Assembly (NCBI GenBank): GCA_050952065.1
Contig: JBMNKF010000009.1
Coordinates: 62,001 to 126,000, forward strand
From: JAXGZG01 sp050952065
Lineage (GTDB): Bacteria; Bacillota; Sulfobacillia; Fermentithermobacillales; Fermentithermobacillaceae
Direction: 5' to 3'
DNA length: 64,000 nt
Shown: positions 1 to 8,467 of the stretch, one piece after another
Layout: each line of letters begins with the position of its first letter
Numbering within the stretch: the stretch's first letter is position 1
Translations under genes and position numbers: made by a program
Notes under the pieces: model-generated
The model's input: the letters and a program-made list of their open reading frames with translations, nothing else
What the model was told of the DNA's origin: nothing
The model's database searches: none

Positions 1-816
1 GTGACCCACCGTCATGCCCTTGATGCCGCTTGCCGCGAATATGGAGTCTGCGCCCGAGGCATCTCTTGGTCATCGCCTGTGAAGAGCCCTAGGCTACTCC
101 TGCGAATGCCAAGGACTGCCGTGTACAAATCATATCGTCCCAATGCCGATGAAGGTTGGCTGCGGTATGTTCTGGAGGAGTATGGTTTCCCGTACGAGTC
201 GGTTGAGAACGGCCGTCTGCGTAAAGGGGGGCTAAATGGGGAGTTTGACACCATTGTGTTTCCCTCTCAGGCCGAAGGTTTTCTCCGAGACGGAAACCGT
301 CCTGGCACATGTCCGCCTGAGTACACGGGAGGGTTGGGACCCGAAGGAAAAGATGCCATCGTTTCGTTCGTGGAAATGGGCGGCACCTGCGTGTTCTTAG
401 ACGCCTCTTGCGGTTGGGCTGTGTCCGAATTCGGATTGCCGTGCACGAACGTCGTCAGAGACAAGAAGCCACAGGACTTCTTCGCTCCAGGTTCTGTGCT
501 TAAGGTCGTTGTTGATACGGGTCATCCCTTGGGGTTCGGACTCCCTAGGGAGACTGCAGTGATGTTCAATAGGAGCCCTGCGTGGGACGTATATGGGGGC
601 ACAGTGGTGGCTAGATATCCGACTGTTAACCCGCTCTTGTCTGGATGGCTCTTGGGTGGTCAGTACCTTATCAACAGGGCGGCTTTGGTTGAGTTTCTAG
701 TGGGCTTCGGTAGGGTGGTGTTGGTTGGTTTCCATCCGCACTTCAGAGCGCAGTCTAGGGGCACCTACAAGGTGGTTTTCAACTCGCTCTATCTTGGGTC
801 AAGTGTCCCCCAGTAG
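1..816 (+). CDS. Zinc carboxypeptidase (M14-type), C-terminal part, 5' partial
   Basis: The reading frame is open from the first base, so the gene probably begins upstream and only its C-terminal portion is here. The sequence matches, from memory, the extra C-terminal domain of large Bacillota M14 carboxypeptidases: a block around residues 40-65 (YKSYRPNADEGWLRYVLEEY), then EYTGGLG, a FVEMGGTCVFLD strand, and LLSGWLLGG near the end. That domain resembles a glutamine-amidotransferase-like fold and is not catalytic. The zinc-binding peptidase core would lie before position 1. The family call is moderately sure; function here is inferred. A strong hairpin follows the stop codon. Confidence 0.6.
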   Translation: MTHRHALDAACREYGVCARGISWSSPVKSPRLLLRMPRTAVYKSYRPNADEGWLRYVLEEYGFPYESVENGRLRKGGLNGEFDTIVFPSQAEGFLRDGNRPGTCPPEYTGGLGPEGKDAIVSFVEMGGTCVFLDASCGWAVSEFGLPCTNVVRDKKPQDFFAPGSVLKVVVDTGHPLGFGLPRETAVMFNRSPAWDVYGGTVVARYPTVNPLLSGWLLGGQYLINRAALVEFLVGFGRVVLVGFHPHFRAQSRGTYKVVFNSLYLGSSVPQ

Positions 817-825
817 TGATGACTC

Positions 826-851
826 GGCGGGCCGTAATCCAACGGCCCGCC
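826..851. terminator. Hairpin between convergent genes
   Basis: A perfect 10-bp stem (GGCGGGCCGT / ACGGCCCGCC) with a six-base loop lies 10 bases after the carboxypeptidase stop and ahead of the converging rnhC end. The T-tract after it is weak, so this may be a bidirectional, partly factor-assisted terminator. Confidence 0.6.
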
Positions 852-981
852 CTAGTTTGAGACGAACGACCTTCTCGGGATGGCTCCTCCTCGTCTTGTC
901 TATCACACGGCCGGGGAGTCGGAACGCACCCGTCCAGTGAAGCGAGAAAATGAATGCGATGTGGCGTTGGTGGGGAACGCG

Positions 982-2025
982 TTATGGCCGATCTAGGACT
1001 CTCGTCGTTGTCTTGAAGTGCAATTTGGCGATTTCTGCAAGAACGGTTTCGCCTTTCGTCTCGACAATCTTTCGCGCAGCTTCGATGACTGCGGAGGACG
1101 CTCCTTTGGGTAGGTTCGTCCCAACCTCTTGACTAATGATCTCAAGTTTCGAAAGGAACCGGTCTCTGGCAATGATGGATGCCGCAGCCACTGCCGCATA
1201 TTGTTCGGCCCTCGGCTCCTGAATGAGGTGGATATCCCTGCCTCTAGACATAAGTCGCGACTTGATGATGTTTTCGTTGCCGAACTTGTCGGATACGGCG
1301 TATTGGCATTGGACATTCTCTAGGAGATTCTCCAGAGCCCGCGCATGGCCCCATGCCAGAAGGTCGTTTAGGTTCTTGTTCTCCTCACGAAACTCCCGGT
1401 ACAACAAGTTGTACTGTTTTGGAGAGATCTCGACTACTTGATAACGGCCGGGCAAGGTTTTCTTAATCTGATCAGCCAAAGCACCGCACTGCGCGTCGGT
1501 TACAGTCTTGGAGTCTCGAACACCCGCATGAGCCAAACGCTGCGCAGCGTCTTCATCAAGATAAACGGCAGCGATAACCAACGGGCCGAAGTAGTCCCCT
1601 TTTCCCGATTCGTCTATGCCAATGTACGGATATCCTCCAGGAGGGGACGTGAGTTGCCGATCGTCCCGTGTCGTATTGCTCTTTGGTTTTGTTGCGGAGT
1701 CTATGCCGCCGGGCTTTGTGGCGAGTGGGGGGATCTCGATCCCTGTGATATAGCCTATGGTGGCCATTGCATCTCGGAAGAGGGGGCCGTCTTTTCCCTG
1801 GACTTGAAGAACGCCGGACCGGTACTGCTTCACTGCAAGAGCGTTCTCGCATTGAGTGAGGCGAAGAGAGTAATCGCAGTGCGGTTCACTCTTTTCGGTG
1901 TGAGGACCAAGGCTCTCCAGGGCTTTCCTTATCTCTCTACGCAACGCCGGATCAAGGACAGAGAATACCGCTTGGCCGGAAGTGAGTGTCTTGAGTACAG
2001 CCCCTTTGGCTTTGTCATGTCCCAC
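982..2025 (-). CDS. rnhC: Ribonuclease HIII
   Basis: Cleaves RNA in RNA-DNA hybrids in the cytoplasm. The hallmark GIDESGKGDYFGP stretch in the middle of the protein carries the first acidic catalytic residues of type 2 RNases H, and DSKTVTDAQ and later conserved blocks follow. The roughly 110-residue N-terminal part corresponds to the TBP-like substrate-binding domain that separates HIII from HII. A GTG at 2034 overlaps the ribosome-binding site; the in-frame GTG at 2025 sits 8 bases after GGGGAGG and is preferred. The length (about 347 residues) is slightly above the usual 300-315. It stands alone, converging on the carboxypeptidase gene. Confidence 0.93.
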   Translation of the reverse strand: MGHDKAKGAVLKTLTSGQAVFSVLDPALRREIRKALESLGPHTEKSEPHCDYSLRLTQCENALAVKQYRSGVLQVQGKDGPLFRDAMATIGYITGIEIPPLATKPGGIDSATKPKSNTTRDDRQLTSPPGGYPYIGIDESGKGDYFGPLVIAAVYLDEDAAQRLAHAGVRDSKTVTDAQCGALADQIKKTLPGRYQVVEISPKQYNLLYREFREENKNLNDLLAWGHARALENLLENVQCQYAVSDKFGNENIIKSRLMSRGRDIHLIQEPRAEQYAAVAAASIIARDRFLSKLEIISQEVGTNLPKGASSAVIEAARKIVETKGETVLAEIAKLHFKTTTRVLDRP

Positions 2026-2264
2026 GCTGCTCACCTCCCCGCGGAGAATTTCGCCGTAATCTTACCATATCTAGACTGTGGACAGAGTCCCAATCCAAAA
2101 GGCTTCTTTCTCGTGATTCTAAGTCCACAGATGACAGGCCCGTTGACTTGATGACGTACAAAAAGTGTGGCGATGGTGTCGATGAGTATACAGATTCGCA
2201 GTTCATGGGTGGCACCGAGGACGCGGGAACGCAGACTGTGCACAGGCTCTCCCATTACCTGGAT

Positions 2265-2293
2265 TTGACATAATATTCGCACCCAAGTAGACT
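2265..2293 (+). promoter_or_regulatory. Possible upstream sigma-A promoter
   Basis: TTGACA, a 17-base spacer and TAGACT. It lies about 120 bases ahead of rnpB in the 360-base gap between the divergent rnhC and rnpB genes. It may be a second start for the rnpB transcript. Nothing else recognisable lies in this gap apart from the closer promoter. Confidence 0.35.
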
Positions 2294-2348
2294 GAAATAG
2301 CCGGTACACGGGGTCTTGGCCCCGTTGGTCAGGCGCGGAACAGGCGCT

Positions 2349-2377
2349 TTGACGCCTTCCACCGGCCCTGTTATATT
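2349..2377 (+). promoter_or_regulatory. rnpB promoter
   Basis: TTGACG, a 17-base spacer and TATATT. The expected transcription start, about 7-9 bases after the -10 box, coincides with the predicted 5' end of the RNase P RNA, as is typical for rnpB genes transcribed without a leader. Confidence 0.75.
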
Positions 2378-2385
2378 GTTTGGGT

Positions 2386-2795
2386 AAGCAGGTCAAGTGG
2401 TCGCGGGTGCCGGGCAACCGGCGCCTGAGGAAAGTCCGGGCTCCACAGAGCAGGGTGCTGGGTAACGCCCAGCAAAGGTGACTTTAGGGAAAGTGCCACA
2501 GAAACATACCGCCTTGTACACGATGTATCTTTTGGCCCCTCTGGGCGTGCCCAGCCGGGAGGTGCCGCAACAAGATGCTGACGGCGTGCGAGGTAAGGGT
2601 GAAAAGGTGGTGTAAGAGACCACCGGCGGTCGGGCGACCGGCTGGCCAGGCAAACCCCACCCGGAGCAAGACCTAATAGGAGGGCGATGACGTTGCTCGC
2701 CGAGCCCTCGGGTATGGTCGCATGAGGGGAAAGGCAACTTTCCTCCTAGATGGATGACCACTCTCGACAGAACCCGGCTTATAGGCCTGCTTACC
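2386..2795 (+). ncRNA. rnpB: RNase P RNA, bacterial class A
   Basis: The catalytic RNA that trims tRNA 5' leaders. Conserved regions are seen in order: GAGGAAAGTCCGGGCTCC (about 2427), AGTGCCACAGAAACATACCG (about 2490), AGGTAAGGGTGAAAAGGTGG (about 2592) and GAACCCGGCTTA (about 2770). The 5' AAGCAGGTC pairs with 3' GGCCTGCTT to close helix P1, setting the ends. The P-loop arrangement with GCCGAGCCCTCGGGT-type helices is of the ancestral (A) type, not the Bacillus B type, which suits Clostridia-like lineages. A CTCTTTTTT tract just after P1 probably ends transcription. Confidence 0.95.
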
Positions 2796-2963
2796 TCTTT
2801 TTTGTTCGGGTTTGCGCCACCCAGGAAGTCTAATAGGCGGATGCAACCATATAAGAATGACATGTGAACCGATTTCCTCGGAGGATCGTCTTCTCCGGAA
2901 GCGAACAGGAACCCGGCCGGATGAACCTAGTGAGTCATAGTCAGCTAATTGGGAAGTGTCTCC

Positions 2964-4196
2964 ATGTTTAGTGTTGAGAATCTTGTAGAATATGGTCCCC
3001 TTGGACTTGTTATCGTAGCCTTTGTTGAGTCGCTGGTCTTTCCAGTTCCTCCGGATCTAATACTTATCCCCCTGTGTCTCGCCACTCCGAGACTTTCGTT
3101 TTGGTACGCTTTCCTCGCGACATTCGCTTCGGTGCTTGGGGGGACGTGCGGATACTTTGTGGGCCAGAGGGCCGGCAGACCTCTGATTGTCAGACTGTTC
3201 TCTGGCAAGACGGTGCAGCAGGTTGAGGGGCTTTTCTTGCGTTACGGCGGATGGGCGGTTGGAGTGGCTGCATTCACCCCAATCCCTTTCAAAGTGTTTA
3301 CTCTTGGGGCGGGGATTTTTCACGTACCCTTCTGGACGTTCCTTGCGGCGGCCTCTTTCGGTCGAGCGGGGCGGTTCTTCCTTGAGGGCGCGGCAGTGTT
3401 TTTCTTTGGTGAGAGAGCAAGCCAGTTTCTCGGACGCAACTTCGAGATCATCACCTTAATCATTACAGCGACGGCTCTCGTCCTGATGACCTTTGCTTCG
3501 AGACTACCCAAGGTCCGTGCCATGAAGTGTGCCGTGGGCGGTTTTCACGGTTCTCTGACCAAGGCATTTCACCGTATTGCCAAAGACCCGGACACGCGAA
3601 ATGCCGTCGTGCGCCTAATAGGAGCGATCATACTCCTTTCCTTGTGCGCTGTATTCTTGGGCCATAGCGCCGGTCCAGGGGTTTCGGCACTCAATAGTTG
3701 TCTTGGATTCTTGGCAGGGCGTCTGGCGCCTGTGGTTTCGCCTTTGCAGCCGCTGTGGACGGTTCTTCAGACGCACACATGGATGGCCTCCTATGCTGCC
3801 TTGGCCATTATTCGGTTCATTGTGTCGATTGGGGGGGAGCATCGTGCTCGGGCGGTGAGAACGGGCTTTGTAATCCTAATGGCCTGCCTCATGTATGCGG
3901 GACTTCAGACGTTCCTAATAGACGGGTATGGCGGAGTTTTTACGCAACCTAACCCCGCCATACTGTCTTCTCATGTCATGCTTTGTGGTGCGCCATTCAT
4001 GGTAGTTGGACGTAGACCGCTGCCAAGGGCTACAATCCTCTTTGTCACAGGTCTGGCGTGTGCGGGGATGCTTGCATTTGCTATCCACACCGGTACTCTG
4101 GAGCCGGCGGCCGCAGGAGCGGCGTTCTCAGTTTCCACAGTGGCCTCTTGCACAGCCGCCAGAATCTTGGGAACGGGCATCCCTAGGAGGTCCTGA
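2964..4196 (+). CDS. DedA-family membrane protein with C-terminal membrane extension
   Basis: The first 200 residues form a DedA/SNARE-associated (VTT) domain: FVESLVFPVPPDLILIP, then GYFVGQRAGRPL, FTPIPFKVFTLGAG and a re-entrant FGRAGRFF block. DedA proteins are linked to lipid scrambling, membrane homeostasis and proton-motive force. The remaining 210 residues hold about six membrane segments and an SSHVML motif that faintly recalls the SGH of PAP2 phosphatases, but the full PAP2 signature is absent. Plain DedA proteins are about 200-220 residues, so this is a fusion. ATG 2964 follows GGGAAG by 8 bases; an upstream TTG at 2949 is less likely. The 3' end overlaps the convergent gene by 14 bases. 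Confidence 0.85.
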   Translation: MFSVENLVEYGPLGLVIVAFVESLVFPVPPDLILIPLCLATPRLSFWYAFLATFASVLGGTCGYFVGQRAGRPLIVRLFSGKTVQQVEGLFLRYGGWAVGVAAFTPIPFKVFTLGAGIFHVPFWTFLAAASFGRAGRFFLEGAAVFFFGERASQFLGRNFEIITLIITATALVLMTFASRLPKVRAMKCAVGGFHGSLTKAFHRIAKDPDTRNAVVRLIGAIILLSLCAVFLGHSAGPGVSALNSCLGFLAGRLAPVVSPLQPLWTVLQTHTWMASYAALAIIRFIVSIGGEHRARAVRTGFVILMACLMYAGLQTFLIDGYGGVFTQPNPAILSSHVMLCGAPFMVVGRRPLPRATILFVTGLACAGMLAFAIHTGTLEPAAAGAAFSVSTVASCTAARILGTGIPRRS

Positions 4197-4632
4197 CCAC
4201 TTCCTCGCTGGTGAAGTACCCGACGATGATTCCGTAGGCCAACGTTGAAGCCAGCGTAAAGAGGGTGGTCGCCGTTCCACTGCTCCAAGGGGCCGAGGCT
4301 ACACCGGCCGGGGGCAAAGTGATACCCCAAAGAAGCCACAAGATGAGGCCGTTGATGATTCCGGCCACAAGGTTGTGACGCGAGTGAAGCGCCCTTATTA
4401 CAGACGTGAAAAGTAGGGCCCAGAGAGCGCCAAATAGAAGGTGAATCACAAACCCCAGGATCATACCGCTTGTAGTATTGGCCACGTGAGACGTGGTGAA
4501 CAGGTTGGCAAGCCCCGCCATGAGATCGGTGCGCAGAGCGCCGGTGGCTCGCCCGATAAGGAGTATGATATCGCTGGCAACCGTGCCTATGACGCCGCCC
4601 CACAGTGCTCTCGTCCATATGTTCCTTGTCAC
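4183..4632 (-). CDS. Small four-helix membrane protein, function unknown
   Basis: About 149 residues with four evident hydrophobic helices (starting near WGGVIGTVASDIILLIG) and short polar loops; no signal peptide or catalytic motif is seen. I do not recognise a named family with confidence. GGAGGG abuts the ATG at 4638 with no spacing, whereas GTG 4632 is 6 bases downstream of it, so the GTG start is preferred. Its 3' end overlaps the end of the DedA gene by 14 bases. It precedes the dinB 3' end but shows no shared pathway. Confidence 0.6.
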   Translation of the reverse strand: MTRNIWTRALWGGVIGTVASDIILLIGRATGALRTDLMAGLANLFTTSHVANTTSGMILGFVIHLLFGALWALLFTSVIRALHSRHNLVAGIINGLILWLLWGITLPPAGVASAPWSSGTATTLFTLASTLAYGIIVGYFTSEEVVRTS

Positions 4633-4686
4633 ATACATCCCTCCGTTAGTAGTATTTGCCGCAGTCGGGATGTACTATTATGTAGG

Positions 4687-5835
4687 TTACTTGCGTAGGG
4701 CGGCACCCATTGTGATGACTCTTTTGCCGAACTTCCTCCTAAGCGAGTCTACGGCTTTTGAAGCGATATCCCAGTCTTTCCGGTCTTCTTTAAAGAGCGC
4801 GGGCTGGCTATTGTCTTGGTCTGTCAGGTTCGATGCAGCCACGCCCAGAAGTCTTACTGGGCGGGACGGGGATAGTCTCTCCAAGAGGCTTTTGGCGCAG
4901 GCAATTATTTCCGGGTCTGAACTCACTGGCGATGCTAGGGTTTTCGCCCTGGTGATCGTGGTGAAGTCGGTATACCGCACCTTGATACCTATGGTCCTGG
5001 CCGTAAGACGCTCCTGTCTGAGCCGATAACCCACATCTTGGCCTAGTCTTGCCAAGACTGTGAGGAGGACATCCTTGGCGGTGACGTCTTGTTCGAAGGT
5101 TGTCTCTTCGCTTATGGACTTTGTTGCCCGGGGTTCTCCTACCGGAGTTGGGTCGATGCAAAGCGATAGGTCTCGTAACCTCGTACCGAACTTGCCGAAG
5201 CACTTGTCAAACCACGCAGGCGGCATACACCGGAGCTCGCCGATGGTAGTCACCCCGTAAGAGTTGAGGACCCCAACTGTCTTCGGACCAACCCCGGGGA
5301 TCTTGGCAACAGGCAGGTCTTGGAGAAAGGTCAGTGCATCCTCGGGAGACACGACACCCACACCGTCGGGCTTATTCTCTTCGGCGGCCATTTTGGCCAG
5401 ATAGCGACAATATGAGACACCCGCCGTGACCGTGATGCCGAGTGTCTTTTTGATCTCAGCCCTGATTTGGCGGGCTATTCTCAAGCCGTCATCGGGTGTC
5501 ACATCGATGTAGCCTTCGTCCACCGATACCCTTTCTACAATGGGTGAGTATTTCTCGCAGATCGCGAACATATGAGACGAGACTTGGCTGTATCGTTCCA
5601 TGTTGGGACGGAGATAAATGCCGTTAGGACATAGCCTGTAGGCCCGGGATATGGGCATAGCCGAGCGAACCCCGTATTTCCTTGCCTCGTAAGAACATGT
5701 AGACACTACTCCTCGAGTACCAGGCATGGCTCCCACTATCACGGGTTTCCCCTTGTACTCTGGGTGATCGCGGATTTCGACTGCCGCGAAAAACGCGTCG
5801 GCGTCTATGAGAATTATCACTCTTGGCCAGTTCAT
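4687..5835 (-). CDS. dinB: DNA polymerase IV (Y-family)
   Basis: Error-prone translesion polymerase. Seen in order: IILIDADAFFAAVE with the first metal-binding Asp, STCSYEARKYGVRSAMP, then the catalytic SVDEGYIDVT block (Asp-Glu), a helix-hairpin-helix (KIPGVGPKTVGVLNSYGV) and the little-finger domain with the SISEETTF motif. About 382 residues, normal for the family. Start ATG 5835 follows AGGTGAAC; two in-frame upstream codons give a less likely N terminus. No C-terminal clamp-binding peptide of the standard kind is obvious. Monocistronic; no LexA box is clear ahead of it. Confidence 0.93.
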   Translation of the reverse strand: MNWPRVIILIDADAFFAAVEIRDHPEYKGKPVIVGAMPGTRGVVSTCSYEARKYGVRSAMPISRAYRLCPNGIYLRPNMERYSQVSSHMFAICEKYSPIVERVSVDEGYIDVTPDDGLRIARQIRAEIKKTLGITVTAGVSYCRYLAKMAAEENKPDGVGVVSPEDALTFLQDLPVAKIPGVGPKTVGVLNSYGVTTIGELRCMPPAWFDKCFGKFGTRLRDLSLCIDPTPVGEPRATKSISEETTFEQDVTAKDVLLTVLARLGQDVGYRLRQERLTARTIGIKVRYTDFTTITRAKTLASPVSSDPEIIACAKSLLERLSPSRPVRLLGVAASNLTDQDNSQPALFKEDRKDWDIASKAVDSLRRKFGKRVITMGAALRK

Positions 5836-6009
5836 GAGAAGTTCACCTACCAATAATATACACCGACTATTGCTGGGCAGGAAGTGTAGGGAGACTTGTC
5901 TAACTGAGAGTGAGAGACTGCGCGAGGGAATATGGGAGACGGTGTAAGTCAGAGCCTGTGTTCACCGTCTTGGGTCCGTGCCCGCCTCGACTCTCGAAAG
6001 GATGATTGG

Positions 6010-6507
6010 ATGCGCGTTTACCAGCCGTCAAACGATCTAGGTATAGCCATCGGTCAGGTTTCGCAAAGCTGGGCTGCTTGCCTTGTCCGAAATGGAGTCA
6101 TAGTGGACAAAGAAATGGGTAATAGGCTGGGTCCCGCATTGAGCATTCTCCGGCGTCAAGTAGAAAGAACCTGCGGGAGAAATCTGCTTCCCGGTTCTGT
6201 GGCGGAAGGCTCGTTTGCCTTCGCAGACAAAGTTCTTGGACTAGCGGCATTTCGATTGGCATATCTTTGTGGGGCTAGAGAGATGTGGGGGATCACCGTA
6301 AGCGCTTTGGCGCTTCGCGAGGGTGAAAGGCGGGGGGTGCCAGTGTTCTATCACAGACTGGTCCCGTCCATTATGAACAACAAGATGGATGAACTGTGCC
6401 CTATGGAGCGATTATCCTGGAGAGCATCCTCGGACTGGGAGTTTTATCATGCCTTGCTTGCCCGTGGGGGACCGGGTAGGGGACGATCTGACGACAGCCA
6501 TGGGTAA
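6010..6507 (+). CDS. DUF1893 protein (deaminase-like fold), function unknown
   Basis: Matches the DUF1893 family, whose Thermotoga member has a cytidine-deaminase-like fold: a short strand with LVRNGVIV, then SFAFADKVLGLAAFRL in the middle (VADKVVGKAAA in relatives) and VPSIMNNKMDELCPMERL near the end. The conserved Asp-Lys and the CPME segment are present; the substrate is not known. ATG 6010 lies 8 bases after AAAGGA and is preferred over ATG 5932, which would add 26 unconserved residues. The stop overlaps the next ATG by 8 bases (ATGGGTAA), indicating coupled translation with the M48 protease. Confidence 0.75.
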   Translation: MRVYQPSNDLGIAIGQVSQSWAACLVRNGVIVDKEMGNRLGPALSILRRQVERTCGRNLLPGSVAEGSFAFADKVLGLAAFRLAYLCGAREMWGITVSALALREGERRGVPVFYHRLVPSIMNNKMDELCPMERLSWRASSDWEFYHALLARGGPGRGRSDDSHG

Positions 6508-7819
6508 GCGCTTGAGTTCTGATGCTTCCGGCTGGGAGAGGCGGTACGTTGTCAAGACCTTGTGGGCGCTGTCTTTGGCCTTAGTCGCCGTATGGCTGGC
6601 GTCTTCCTTATTTCCCAGGACCCACAGCCAAGAAGCGCTCTTGTATTTCGGTGCTGCTCATTTAGAGAAAGCCGATGCTCGGGCTCTCAAAGGACGACTT
6701 GCATCAGGAATCAACACCTTGGTGGTCTTCCTGGCTCTTCATTTAATCTCCAAAAGTGGACTTGTCGCCAGATGGTTTCGAAGGCCCCGTCCGGTCACGC
6801 CCAAGGGGGCCCTGTTGTTGGGCTCTCTAGCGGGTATTGCGGTGGCTTGTCTACTGGCTGCCGTATCTTTTCCAGGAACCGTATATACCGGGTATTTACT
6901 GGAGCGGCAGTACGGCTTGTCAAATGTTGCCTTCCAGGTATGGTTGATTGACTACCTTAAAGGGTTGGCGGCAAACGCTCTAGTTTATGTGGTAGCAGGC
7001 GGTTCTGTAGCCTGGACTCTGCTCAGGTTCCCACGGAACTGGGCTTACATCTTGACCTTAGGATTCGTCGCGGCAAGCGCTCTTGTGACCTTCATCTACC
7101 CCTGGGTGATAGCTCCATGGTCTAACCGGTTCTACCCGCTGGAAGACCAGGTGCTTTTGGCAGACGTTAGGCAGTTGTCGGACAAAGCCGGTTTGAAGAT
7201 CGACGAAGTGCTGGTAATGGAGGCCTCGGCCAAGACGTCCCGGGTCAACGCGTATTTTGCAGGAATGGGGAGTTCGCGTCAGGTAGTGCTCTACGATACT
7301 CTTCTCATGACCCACAGCAGGGAGCAAGTCGGTCTAGTCGTAGCCCACGAGATGGGTCACTGGAGACATGGCCATGTGTCCCTGGGCTTGTGGGTGACAA
7401 TGGTAGGGACGCTCATTGTCCTTCTGGTGTTTCGATGGAGCATGCCGGGGCTGTCCCAACTGCGCGCAACGTATGCAGGTCTTGAACGGGTTCTGCTTCT
7501 GCTTCTGGTAGTGTCAACCCTGATGGGATATGTTGCATCGCCAATCGCGAACGCCATATCCCGCAGGTTCGAGGTGTCTGCAGACGAATACTCGCTAGCT
7601 CTGACCGGCGACCCAGAAACCTTCATTTCCACTCAGGTCAACTTGGCAAAAGCAAACCTGTCAGATGTGGAGCCGCCTCGGTTTGTACGTTGGATCGCCT
7701 GGACTCATCCAACCACTATGGAACGAATCTCCATGGCCAAAGGATCCATTCCAAGGAACTGTGGCTGCTCAGTTCGCTTACACCAAACTCGGGGCAGAGA
7801 CAGCGGCGGTTCTCTATGA
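6500..7819 (+). CDS. M48-family (Ste24/HtpX-like) membrane zinc protease with aberrant C-terminus
   Basis: Integral-membrane metallopeptidase. Several N-terminal helices are followed by VVAHEMGHWRHGH, the HExxH zinc site, and by FEVSADEYSL, whose Glu is the third ligand. The family-typical end, THPTTMERISMA, is present near 7735. After that the frame runs into about 25 unrelated residues that are out-of-frame sequence of the binding-protein gene. The true last residues of the protease are therefore probably missing, though the catalytic core is complete. Start ATG 6500 overlaps the DUF1893 stop. These proteases act in membrane-protein quality control or peptide maturation. Confidence 0.85.
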   Translation: MGKRLSSDASGWERRYVVKTLWALSLALVAVWLASSLFPRTHSQEALLYFGAAHLEKADARALKGRLASGINTLVVFLALHLISKSGLVARWFRRPRPVTPKGALLLGSLAGIAVACLLAAVSFPGTVYTGYLLERQYGLSNVAFQVWLIDYLKGLAANALVYVVAGGSVAWTLLRFPRNWAYILTLGFVAASALVTFIYPWVIAPWSNRFYPLEDQVLLADVRQLSDKAGLKIDEVLVMEASAKTSRVNAYFAGMGSSRQVVLYDTLLMTHSREQVGLVVAHEMGHWRHGHVSLGLWVTMVGTLIVLLVFRWSMPGLSQLRATYAGLERVLLLLLVVSTLMGYVASPIANAISRRFEVSADEYSLALTGDPETFISTQVNLAKANLSDVEPPRFVRWIAWTHPTTMERISMAKGSIPRNCGCSVRLHQTRGRDSGGSL

Positions 7820-8444
7820 TGTTGGTTCAGATTACTCGTCATGGTTGGCTCAGTACTTCATCGATGCCTTTGAGGACATCGGTGGCACCATCGTGGGCAA
7901 AGAGGCATTCCGCTCGGGCGAATTGGATTACCGGGCAATGCTCCAAGAACTGAAACAAGAGGATCCTGACGTAATCTTCATCCCCACGGCCCAAAAGGAA
8001 GCCGCTTTGGCCATGAAACAAGCAAGGGATCTCGATTACAAAGGCACGTTCTTGGGCGGAGACAACTGGGGAAGTCCCGATACTGTCAGCTTAGGCGGCG
8101 AAGCGGTGGAAGGCGGGTATTTTGTCAACCTCGCATCTTTGGAGGACCCGGACATTCAAGACTTCATCAAGGAATACAAGGCTGCCTATAGCAGCGACCC
8201 GGTTCTGCCGAATCCGGTCATGGCTATCGACGCGCTCATTGTGCTGGTGGAGGCCATTAAGAAGGCCGACTCCACCGACGGAGACAAGATAGCCCAGGCG
8301 ATCGAGGAGATAAAGGACCTTCAGGCGCTGACGGGCAAGATAACCTTCGATCCAGAGACGCATAACCCACTGAACAAGCCCGCCATCATCCAGCAAAACA
8401 AAGACGGTGAGTTCATCTTTGTGGAGAAATACGTGACCAACTGA
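7743..8444 (+). pseudogene. livJ: Branched-chain amino-acid ABC binding protein, 5'-truncated
   Basis: From DPFQGTVAAQFAY onward the sequence is a clear type I periplasmic binding protein (AAVLYDVGSDYSSWLA, PDVIFIP, FLGGDNWGSPD, then ALTGKITFDPETHNP at the end), the substrate receptor for a Liv-type importer. The signal peptide, lipobox and whole first lobe (about 130-150 residues) are absent. Homology starts abruptly at a GGATCC site (7742-7747) where M48 protease sequence stops. No plausible start with a ribosome-binding site exists. As read, no functional receptor can be made. It sits 23 bases before livH. Confidence 0.85.
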
Positions 8445-8467
8445 GAGTATTGCATTGGAGGATTACC

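Noticed and set aside
1438..2151. 237-residue plus-strand frame opposite rnhC
   Set aside because: Antisense to the conserved RNase HIII core; no homology.
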